Source: Hanleya hanleyi
Lineage: Eukaryota > Mollusca > Polyplacophora > Lepidopleurida > Hanleyidae
Length of the DNA: 64,000 nt
Reading direction: 5' to 3'
Assembly: GCA_036873755.1 (NCBI GenBank)
Contig: JAVTVY010037113.1
Span: forward strand, 62,001 to 126,000
The position numbers were made by a program, and so were the translations under genes. Under the pieces are notes generated by a model, which saw nothing but the letters and a program-made list of their open reading frames with translations, was not told where the DNA came from and ran no database searches. Below are positions 38,701 through 50,700 of the stretch, in pieces. Each line of letters begins with the position of its first letter. The first letter of the stretch is position 1.

Positions 38701-41700
38701 GTGTGTGCCTTGACATTGGTGAGGGGACGGTTGTGATTGTTTTTCAGCAATGTGCGTAATCTAATATGGCCGCCGTCAGCCATATTGGATTATAAGCAGT
38801 TGGATCTTGTCCGGACAACAACTCGAGAACGATTCAACTGATCTACTTCAAACTTGGGGAGTGCCTTGACATCGGTGAGAGGACGGTTTGGATTTTTTTC
38901 AGCGATGTGCATAATCCAATATGGCCACCGTCAGCCATATTGGATTATAAGTAGTTGGATCTTCTTGTCCGGACAATAACTCGTGAACGATTTAATCGAT
39001 CAACTTCAAATTTGGGGTGTGCCTTGACATTGGTGAGAGGACAGTTGGGATTGTTTTTCAGCAATGTGCGTAATCTAATATGGCCACCGTCAGCCATATT
39101 GGATTGTAAGCAGTTTGATCTTGTCCGGACAATAGCTGGAGTACGATTCAACTGATCTACTTCAAACTTGGGGAGTCCCTTGACCTTAATGAGAGGACAG
39201 TCATGTATTATGTTTTATGGATGTGCATAATCCAATATGGGTGCCATCTGCTGTATTACATTTATGTTAAGCTCATCAGCGATATCTCCATTTTCAAATC
39301 ATACCGTTATCAATGATATGAGATATCATCGACCCCAAAAAAATCGACCATAGAGGTCCATGGCCCCCGCAGCAGCAGCGCCAGTTATGGTGGATGTAAT
39401 CCACCATAACTGGTGCTGCTAGCGGGGGACATGGACCTCTATGGTCGATTTTATTTTCAAGAGTTATGGCCCTTTGTTCATCAAACCTAAGTGAATGGGA
39501 TATATTTATTTTGTTCAGGCTGGATCTCAGTTCATAACCGATTTGGACTGGGGAAATGGCTATAAAATTGTTATTATTACTTGTTTGTCGATACTTGGAA
39601 TATGTATTATGTGAGGCATGCCGAAAAAAGTGACTGAAACAGAATTTTTATAATTATCCAAATTAGGTCTCCAGTGCACCGACCAATACAGAACAGAACA
39701 ATGGCGGGGCAGTGTCGGATTAAAGCAGAAGGGGGGACGTACAATGAGATTGCTTCCTTGCTGTATTTCATTACAGACTTATCCCCCAATAACCCAGCTA
39801 CCAGATCTCATTAAAGCCCATAGGCTCTAGTTTTATATGCTCACCAAAAAGGCGGAAATATTATGTGATGTCGATTTCCATCTGTCCATCCATCTCTCCG
39901 TTTGTGTCCTGTCTATGACAGTTTTCGATCTACATTTGCAATTTCCCCCCCCCCCCCCGCATCTTAGAAACATCAGGCTTCCGTAATTCTGTTATTCCGT
40001 TACACATTTCTTGTGCGATCAATAACTCAAGAACCATTGGACCGATTGACTTCAAACTTGCAGAGTGTCTTGACATCGATAAGTGGATGGTTGGGATTGC
40101 TTTTCTGTTACCTGCGTAATCCAAGATGGCCGCCATCAGACATCATGGATTTCAACAGTTGGATTTTTACACTTTTCTTTACCGACCAATAACCCGAGAA
40201 CTATTCAACCGATCGACCTCCGACTTGGAAAGTGTCTTGACAGACTGTGAGAGGATGGTTGGGATTGCTTTTCAAAATTTCAAAGATCAGCAGTTGGATC
40301 TTGACACGTTCTTGTCCGACCAATAACTTGAGAACTATTGAACTGATTGACTTCAAACTTAGGGAGTGAAAGCTGAAATATCTCCGTCTTTGAGTCGGTG
40401 AGTTAATATGTGAGAATTTAGGGTGCATAGGTAGCTTACAAAGCAGTGAAAGTAGCTAGGGCAGCTGGTACTGGAGCATTGATATTTTGACAACTTTAAT
40501 TGATGTTTCAGGGTCATTCACTGTTGCTGGGTGACTTGATGGTGATGCTGAAGGCTGTAGGCTCATGTGAATATGAGAGCAGCTCTCCAGCTTTCTGTGA
40601 TAAACATGGGATCCGATATAAGGCTATGAAGGAAATCAGGAAACTACGAATACAACTGACCAATGCAGGTACACAATACACAGATATCACATGAATCAAC
40701 TGTATTATGTTTAAAGATTATTTTCTGAGACTACCCAGTATAGTATTTATATTTATTGCTCAAATCTACACCTGCTATTGTTATTACCATTATCCTCCTT
40801 TGGAAATCCTGCTGTAGACTAAAAGTTCTCTCCCCTCTGGAGCCTCGGCCAATAGGTTACACTGTGCCTGCGCCCAATACGCACTTCCCAATTTCTCTTT
40901 TCTTCCTACAGCCACATCGTGTGGATGTCTTTTGAGAGAGCTCTGCTAGATTAGATTTTGTCTATATTGTGATAGGGAATTGAGTCTAGATTAAGCTGTA
41001 TACATCGTAAAACAATATCTAAAGACACGGGAATATCTAAACGCTGCGAATCTTGCAGGCGGTCTTGGTCTCAATTAGATTCACATTCACTGTGTTTTTC
41101 TCTTGCAAACTATATGTGTTATCGTAAGCTAAGTGCTTGCAATGTAACAACAACAACAAGTATTTCTTGAAATGATACAAGCCTGGTGTAACTACACACA
41201 GGCATGAATTTTTGTTACAGGCCGCTGGGGACTTGAGTTTGACACTCTACGACAGACAAACAGTCGAGAGTGTGCTCAGATCTGACAGGGGAATTCAATG
41301 TAGACATCCCTGTAAGCCCGTCTCCATTGTCCACGGCTATTTCAGCCCAGCAGTACAGCCAGGCAGGCCAAGAACTGGTTTAGCGAGTCTTTACCTAAGG
41401 TTGGGTGCTATGCAATGGTCTTTCACTGATTCTCGGACAAAGGGAAGAAGACAAAAGAAGTTGACCTATTGTACAGACCAGCCTTTTGCTGTTGGGAGAG
41501 GACAAAGATCCGTTTTCCCCAACCTACAACGGACCTTGACCTTCAATGCAGTCAAGATGGATGCCAAATCATCTGTTGGAATGTGGTTTGGGGACGATTT
41601 TATTGTCGTTTACACTTGGATTTACGCTAACAATGACTGGGAATCATCGTCTTGAGTCTTCAAGTTTCCGTTGGGAAGTATACTTGCTAATTTTTAACGA

Positions 41701-44700
41701 TAACATAATGGCTATCATGAATTCTTTCCACCATTTACTTCGTTTTTATTGTGTTGTTGTTGTTGTTGCTCGTGTCATCACGTAAGGTGCAGATTTATAT
41801 CAACACTTTTTATACGCACGTTGCACACAGTTGAATGTGCCTAATTGCTCTCTTGATAAATAAATGTTATCATTTTATTCATTTATAAAAATCACGTCTA
41901 TGAGAATTTGTGCGTATTTTTGGTACACAATTTTCCAAGAAATATTTCCCGTTTCTATTACGAAGAAACTTAGAGATATGTTGGTCGCTGAGAGTAAACC
42001 ATGCACTCGAAGTACAGGCTTTCATATATTGAAATCATAATGGTTCTTTAAATCAGTTACGATTTCTTAGACCTATATTTGAAATTAATCTTAGTATTAA
42101 ATTAATTTCTTTTTTACTGAGAAATTATGAACAGATCTGATGTGGGTTTATTTTCCCTGGAAGACAATCAAAATACTCTCGTCTGAGACGACATTACTAG
42201 TGTTACGTAGATCTTCCCTAGCATGATGCCTGCAAAGGTCTTATTCGAGGTTATATCGACTTCAGCAGACTTGTTTAATAATAATAATAATAATAATAAT
42301 ACTTTATTTAACGAGGTGAAATCATTTGGTACAAGTACCAATCTTCCTTGAAACCCTCGACGAAGTCCACACTCACACACAACATGCACACAGACTTACA
42401 ATATAAACAAAATAATAAGATCGAACAGCTCTGTCATGTGAACAACTATTAGAGACACACTCTATGAGCGATGCCGGAATCATACATTGGAAAAAATCCA
42501 AGTTTCCATTCGTCTCTTGAAAATATTTAAATTATTTGACAGTTTAATATTTAGGGGCAACTGGTTCCAGAGAGTCACGCCAGAATATTGAAGTGAGCGC
42601 TTGAAAGATTCGGTCCTGGGTTTGGGTATAATCAGATTTTTTGATGATGTAGAACGTAATTGTTTTTGAAGTACAGAGGCAGTTGAAATGAAATTTTGAG
42701 ACAAATATTCAGGTGCTAAGTCATTCAAACATTTAAACATCAAGATTGATTTATGGAACTTTATCCTTACGTTCAAGACAAAGATCGAGTCTGGAGTTAT
42801 GCAATCGTCGGTCACTGGTTTGGCACTGCTTAGGAACACAGTACCCAGGCTACTGTCCAGTGGTATACGTTTAGAGCTATCACTCCAATGAAGACCGAAT
42901 AATAGTCCTGTCTTCTCAGCGGACATCCGACCTGGAGACGTCCTCTATTTAGCCACAGTCCAGTACAATCGTCCCTATGGACTACGGCTTCATTCATTCA
43001 TAGACTGCTACTGGTCTTCATCTACAGTCTTGTACTTTACTTCGACGGACTTCGACTTCACCCTTGATTATCTTTGCCATCCCTCTTTTACTTTCTTCGT
43101 CCAAAACAGCCCTTTGGTCTACAGCATTGTAAAATTAAATTAATTTCTTTTATTGAGAGATTAAAAATAAAAACTAAAATTAAAAATTATCTGCATAATG
43201 TTTACTGTCATAATTAACTGGATGATCATTTTATACTTTTGTGATTTACATCGACCTATGTTTCTTTAACTCGGTCGGCTTCACTACATCTTGTCGTTTG
43301 GAACGATAGACTCTACTACACTATGTGCTATGGTTTCATCTGAGCCTCGACGATGTTTTCAAATCTTGATCGTCGTTTGTCATCCGCATCATTAGTGCTC
43401 CTGTTCGGAAGTTATCACCTTCACGGTTCATACCCTACGTAAGTATGATCACGGGACAATCAAGTCTGGGATAACAACGTATCGAGATCTGTGCACCTGC
43501 CAACGACTCAGGACCCAGACAGTAGTTCCTACATGAAGTATTGACCTCCGTTCACGGACATCAACACTGGAGTATGGATGCGTTACATTTGCGGATAGAT
43601 GGCATACTACTACCTTCGTGTCGGAGATGTCCGAGCTTACAAGTTTGGTGCTCTGTCTCCGTTATGGTTTTCCATGTTTACTTCTTCCAGACAAACCTCC
43701 TGTACTGGACTGTCATTGGATCAAGTATGAAGTTTTCCCAATCACTCACCCTTACCCTTCGCATGGATAGAGTTGTCAGGTTTGGATCTCTTTTCCTTAA
43801 CCATCTGGTAGTCGGTGACCGTTTACAGCTGGGAGTTTTTGGTACCTGTCGCCACCACCTCTTGACATGATGACGTCGGTTCCATCTATATCTCTCGGGA
43901 TTGGTGAACCCCATCGATTTACTAGACGCAGATCTTCACATACCCATTCATCCTCGTCGCTTCCTATGCTTACCATCGCCGGTCGACGATTCGTATGGCA
44001 GGTTCTCCCTTTCGGAGTCAACATCGCATCATGATTTTTCATCCATATCTCAAAATCAATCAGGTGTCGATTCCTGCATCTATGGGTATTCATATCGAGG
44101 TATACACAGTCGACATCTTGGCTTTTTCCCTCACCCTCAGAAGTCAGAGTTGCTACCAGCGCAATGTCGTCACTTCATCGGGGCTGTCTTTGACTCAGTC
44201 CATAAGTTGGCACGACCTCTAGAAGACCGGTGGACCAAGCTTCAGACGATGGTTCCAAGTTTTTGCTTTCACCTTCACAGCCCCTCAAGCTTTGGCAGTC
44301 TTTTACGTTGACTCACATCCACTCAAGACCTCACTCACTATGGTCGTCTCCAAGTTTGGCCTCTGCATTACCACCTGCAGGGATATCTTCAAATGTCATT
44401 CCTCAACCCATGGTCCGGTATTGACGTCTCTACATCCACATCTGATTTGGTGGCAGTCGCGTTACAATGTCATGCGGGGAGTACCCTTTGTACCGCCAGC
44501 TCCACTACACCATCTCTACACCAATGCGTCCGAGACAAGTTGGGGAGCCCATCTAGACGACCTAGAGATGTCCGACAGATGTCGACATCGGATGCCAAAC
44601 TTCATATCAACCTCTTGGAAATGAAAGCTGTCATCTGTGCAGTCCAGCATTGGAGTCATCTACTGGTGAATTCGTCTCGTCTCATCGCAACAGACAATTC

Positions 44701-47700
44701 AACCGTCATTGCTCATATCAACAAGATGGGTACCACCGGATCCTACCCAACATTCCATCTGGTTTGGACCCGCTTCGACTGGGCTCTGCAACATCACTGC
44801 CACATGCGTGCTTGTCATGTTCCAGATTGGCTCAATGTATTAGCAGATCGCCTGTCTCGCCCTGAAACTGTGCTACAGACCGAATGACAACTGCATCCAG
44901 AGGTCTTCCAACACATCATCAGCATCTGGAAAAACACTCTGATCGACCTGTTTGTGACGAGGAACAATGCACAGCATTCCCTATTCGTCAGTCCGGTTCT
45001 GGACCCTCAAGCCTATGCCATCGATGCCCTATCGATCAACTGGGACAACTTCCTTGCGTACGCCTACCCACCCATTGCCTTTCTGCACGAAGTACTACAG
45101 AAGATTGTTCAACATGACTGCATCATTCTTCTCGTTGTTCAGTGGTGGCCTCGTCGACCGTGGTTTCCGGCCCTGATCCCTCTACTCACCGCCTCTCCAC
45201 GTCGCCTACCAGTGTGGGCCAACCTGTTAAGCCAATCCTGCGGGATACTCCATCACAACCCTCAGTGGCTCAACCTATACGTCTGCAGATTATCCAGAGT
45301 ACCCTCACAGACCAAGGATTTTCAGCTGATGTTGCAGAGACGATGGTTTCATCCAACCGATCTTCCACATCACAGCTCCAGTCTAAGTGAAGATATTTTG
45401 TCTCATGGTGTCGACGTCGAGGCTCTGATTCCGACACTGCCTCTCTTCCTATAGTTGCGGACTTTCCTCTTCACCTGCACCGAGATAAGAAGTTCAAAAG
45501 CAACACTATTGAAGGGTACCGATCAGCCTTGACTTGGGTTCTACGTTTATCTGCTGGCATTGACATTAGCCTGGGTCCCAATATCTCTGCTCTTCTACAT
45601 GCCTGTGCATTACAGTCACGTCGTTCCCGACAACTATTACCGAAGTGGGACATTGGTGTGGTTCTCAGCGCATTACTTCGCCCACCCTTTGAACCATTAC
45701 AGTCAGCCTCTATGAAAGCTGTTTCCTACAAGACTGCCTTCCTAGCGGCCTTCGCCCTGGCATCTAGAGTATCCGAGCTTCATGCCTTGGAAAGGAAATC
45801 GATGACTTGGACGGCAGATTGGGCACGCATATCCTTCCGCTCTGTTCCTGAGTTCATCGCCAAGAATGAGACTGTACGGCAAGGACCTTGTGCTCAACGT
45901 CTGTATTCCATCCCTGCATTATCAGATTTTGTTCAAGGACTGGATAACGACATCTTACTGTGTCCAGTACGAGCAATACGTCACTACCTCAGCCGTACCG
46001 ATCCTATCAGAGGTTCTCGTCGACTGCTGCTGCAGTGTAACCTATTGGCTGAGGCTCCAGAGGGGTGAGAACTTTTAGTCTACAGCAGGATCTCCAAAGG
46101 AGGATTATGGCAATAACAATAGCAGGTTTGATTTGATAATAAATACCAACATTGTTTATAAATGTTTAATATTTAGAGTAACCAAGGAATGTAGAATCTA
46201 AGTCCTTCCCAAATTAGAGTATTGAATGGATTTGAAGCTGTATTGTGCAGGTGCTCAATGTTATACTCTGACAAATTTCTATCAATGATGTATGTTTGTA
46301 ATGAATTATTGGTAATATCTGTTCTATATATGTTGACAGTTAATGGTGTGATACTTGACACAAATTTGTGTGTGGACCCTAAGATGTCCCCTCCTAATGA
46401 CCTCCAGGCCAAGTTATTGCGACAGATTGTTTTAGCTGGACTGGCCGATCATGTGGCCAGGTGGGTAAAATATTACAATCCCAGAATCCATAAGGTTATT
46501 TAACTTTAATATATTTAAGCAGCTGTACCATTTCTAAGTACAATGACCAAACAATAACTGTGGAGGACAATATTCTGACTGCCATGACAATTCATTTTAT
46601 AATCAATAATCAACACCAATGTCATTTAGAAAGTGGACGGGTATTAAATATCAATAAATGAGACTGACACAGAAACTATGGTACTAGCGGTCCCTGTGCA
46701 GGAATGAAATCCACGTCAGGGTCCCTGATCAATTGTAGTAAATGCAAATTTACTTTGTGTGGGTCTGATTTCTGCTTGGAGATATGACACTAGTATTTGT
46801 GCTTTAAACAATTATATTTAATGATTTCCATCACATAGGTGATCAATCATACAATAATTATATCGGGTTAAAATTTCCATATTTTTGTGTCATTGTAACA
46901 GGAGATACTCCGATCCTCCGCCTGGGTCAGATGAGAAAAGAAAGGCTCTAAAACATGCCTATGAGGTAAATAATCGGGTAATGCAGGTACTCGAGGGATA
47001 AACAATGATAGTTACTCTTTATACATGGATTATAGAGATTGTAGACTGGACAGTAGTCTGCCCTCTTCATGATCATTGGATATGCTGTAATAGAATCCAT
47101 CAGGAATAATACCGATTCTAATATTCTTAATTGATGAACTAAATTCAGGATATGTCAATACCAGTCTGATATACTTATTAATAACAAGTTGAATTCTTGT
47201 CTAAAATTATTTAACATGTGTAACATTCCAGTGTTGTGTTCTTTGTCAGTGTACAGAGTTTTTCTTGCATTTCACTTTTCCACATGTTCAGTGTACAGAG
47301 TTGTTTTGTATTCCCCTTGTCATTAACATAGTTGTATTGTATTTTCCTTGTCAGTGTAGAGAGTTGTTCTTGTATATTCCACGTCAGTGTAAAGATTCGT
47401 TTTGTGTTTTCTTCGTCAGTGTACAGAGTTTTTCTTGAATTTCCCTTTTCGGCTTGTTCAGTGTACAGAGTTGTTTTGCATTCCCTTGTCAGTAACATAG
47501 TTATATTGTATTTTCCTTGTCAGTATAGACAGTTTTTCTTGTGTATTCCATGTCAGTGTACAGAGTTAGATGAACCAGTGTTTATCCATCCAACCTCAGT
47601 ATTGTACAGACAAAAGGCTGAGTTTGTCGTCTATCAACACATTCAAGAAACCTCCAAAGTTTACATGAAAGGTAGCTCCAGTAAACCTGAATCAATAATT

Positions 47701-50700
47701 ATATGCAAAGTTTGAAATAATATATGAGATTCTGTATATTGACCATAGGCAGAGCTTAACATCGTCCCCTTTGCATGCAGAGGATCTCAATAGCTGGAAG
47801 TTCAATATTTCTTCGAAGAAGAGATACAAATTGTGACACAAGTTTGGGGTTCCTGTCTGCTCAGAGCGGATTTATTCTCTAATAATCCATATCGAATTCT
47901 CTTTCTAATCGAAGACTTGGAATATTTCAACTTGCCTGCTTATATTCAAATATTTTTACTCTAGTCTAATTTATATGTAACAAATGATGGGGTGCATTAG
48001 CCATTTACTATTCCATCTGTTTTAGTTTTATCTTTGACCAGATGTGTGAGTATGTATATGATACAATGGTATTGTAGGTGTCACAGCAGTAGAAGCCGTG
48101 TGGCTGCCGGTATTTGCTCCATCACACTGTTCCTTCTCTAAACCACTGGATGACCCACCACCATGCTACAGTGAGGCCAAATGTCAACTTGTGTGTCATA
48201 TGACCTCCACTTATGGTAAAACTAACTGATGTCTTGTATGTTTGAAATAAGCCTAGAGTATATCTCATATATTTCCTATACTGGAGCAAGTTTGAATATG
48301 GATTATTTGCTCCTCAGGAATTGTTCACGAGTCATGTGTTGGACAGTGTCAAGTTGAAAGCCTTAACATCCTGGACTCTTGGCTTGTTCCAAGTTGTACG
48401 GAGTGGCAAACTAATTTTGGCCTGTACAGATTTCCTCCAGGTAGATTTGAAAATCCTAGCAGTGGGCTTGATCATTGCCATATTTGCTTTCATATAAGAT
48501 TTACAATTCTCAAAGATAAAAGTTACCTATTATTATTTTAATTTTCTTTGTATCTTATATAGGACGCTGTAGCTGGAGTGTCCCTGCAGTGGAGTTGATC
48601 TACCCAGCTGGACTGGACCGATACAAATGGTTTGCTAGGTACCTGCTGGAGGGAGATGTCATCCCTAGACTTCAAGAATTCCGTCCCCATCTTCTGTCTG
48701 TACCCTCAGTCATGGTCAAGTCATGGGCCAAGTAAGTCCCTCTCTCTTGTCTACTATTAAAGTCACTGGCCAAGTAAATCCCCTTCTCTTGTCTGCCAAG
48801 TGATGTCATCATCTCTTGTCTGCCAAATGCCATGTCATCGACCAAGAGAGTCCCCATCTCTTGCCTGCCATGTAATTTGCTCATCTCGTCTGCCAGGTCA
48901 CGAGCCAAGAAAGTCCCTATCTCTTGTCTGCCAAGTCAAGGTCAATGAAGTCTCAATCTCTTGTCTGCCATGTCATGGGTCAAGTAAGTCCCTATCTCTT
49001 GTCTGCCAAGTCAAGGTCAATGAAATCTTCATCTCTTGTCTGCCATGTCATGGGCCAAGTAAGTCCCTATCTCTTGTTTGCCAAGTCAAGGCCAATGAAG
49101 TCTCAATCGCCTGTCTGCCATGTCATGGGCCAAGTAAGTCCCTATTTCTTGTTTGCCAAGTCAAGGCCAATGAAGTTCCAATCAATTGTCTGCCAAGTCA
49201 TAGTCAAGTAAGTCCCTATCTCTTGAAGTCCCAATATCTTGCCTGCCAAGTCCTCTTGTCTGCCAAGTCATCAGTCAGTGAAGTCTTCATCTCTTGTCTG
49301 CCAAGTCAAGGCTAATGAAGTATCTTGTCTGCCAAGTCAAGGCCAATGAAGTCTTCATCTCTTGTCTGCCAAGTCATGGACCAAGTAAGCCCCCATCTCT
49401 TGTCTGCCAAGTCAAGGACAATGAAGTCCCAATCTCTTGTCTGCCAGGTCATGGGCCAAGTAAATCCCTGTCTCTTGTCTGCCAAGTCAAGGACGATGAA
49501 GTCCCAATCTCTTGTCTGCCAGGTCATGGGCCAAGTAAGTCCCAATCACTTGTCTGCCAAGTCATAGTCAAGTAAGTCCATATCTCTTGTTTGCCAAGTC
49601 AAGGCCAATGAAGTCCCAATCTTTTGCCTGTCAAGTCATCAGTCAGTGAAGTCTACCAGGTCATGGGCCAAGTATGTTCCAATCTCTTGTCTGCCAAGTC
49701 AAGGCCAATGAAGTCTCCTTCTCTTATCTGTTGATTCATGGGTCAAGTAAATCCCTCTTATCTGCCAAGTCATGGGCTAATGAAGTATTCATCTCTTGCC
49801 GGCCAAGTCGTGGGCCGAGTAAGTCCCAATCTCTTGCCTGCCAGGTCATGGGCCAAGTAAGTCCCTATTTCTTGTCTGCCAAGGTAAGGTTAATGAAGTC
49901 ATCTCTTGTCTACCATGTCACGGGCCAAGTAAGTCCCTATCTCTTGTTTGCCAAGTCAAGGCCAATGAAGTCCCAATCTCTTGCCTGCCACGTCCTCTTG
50001 TCTGCCAAGTCATCAGTCAGTGAAGTCTTCATCTCTTGTCTGCCAAGTCAAGGCCAATGAAGTCTTCATCTCTTGTCTGCCAAGTCATGAGTCAAGTAAG
50101 TCCCTATCTCTTGTCTGTCAAGTCAAGGACAATGAAGTCCCAATCTCTTGTCTACCAGGTCATGGGCCATGTAAGTCCCTATTTCTTGTCTGCCAAGGTA
50201 CGGCCAATGAGGTCTTCATCTCTTGTCTGCCAAGTCATGGGTCAAGTAAGTCCCTATCTCTTGTCTGCCAAGTCAAGGACAATGAAGTCCCAATCTCTTG
50301 TCTGCCAGGTCATGGGCCAAGTAAGTCCCTATCTCTTGTTTGCCAAGTCAAGGCCAATGAAGTCCCAATCACTTGTCTGCCAATTGATAGTCAAGTAAGT
50401 TCATATCTCTTGCCAAGTCAAGGCCAATGAAGTCCCAATCTTTTGCCTGCCAAGTCATCAGTCAGTGAAGTCTACCAGGTCATGGACCAAGTATGTTCCA
50501 ATCTTTTGTCTGCCAAGTCAAGGCCAATCAAGTCTCCTTCTCTTATCTGTCAAGTCATGGGTCAAGTATATCCCTCATAGTCTGCCAAGTCATGGACTAA
50601 TGAAGTATTCATCTCGTCTGCCAAGTCGTGGGCCGAGTAAGTCCCTATCTCTTGTTTGCCAAGTCAAGGACAGTGAAGTCCCAATCTCTTGCCTGCCAGG

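Larger units (their letters stand above)
40771..46126 (+). mobile_element. Decayed DIRS-like element with inverted terminal repeats
   Basis: 5.36-kb element in DHX37 intron 22, again in the sense direction. Its 94-bp ITRs are at 40771-40864 and 46033-46126, starting CCTGCTATTGTTATTACCAT. They are unrelated in sequence to the ITRs of the first DIRS element. Inside are RT fragments, RNase H, the post-RNase H region and a truncated recombinase, all broken by frameshifts. The recombinase runs straight into the right ITR, so its C-terminal catalytic half and any ICR have been deleted. A LINE fragment is nested in the 5' half. Confidence 0.87.

Noticed and set aside
38087..39155. ORFs containing [15 protein letters not shown] repeats
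   Set aside because: They follow the 165-bp tandem unit and have no start, domain or splice support.
41212..41655. 147-codon ORF in the second DIRS element
   Set aside because: Position fits gag but no recognisable gag features; kept only as part of the element.
48250..48496. Open frame without ATG reading [20 protein letters not shown], with an acceptor-like CCTCAG
   Set aside because: Protein-like, but its phase does not fit DHX37 exons 26 or 27. These exons join directly and match the family without it. It might be an old insertion remnant.
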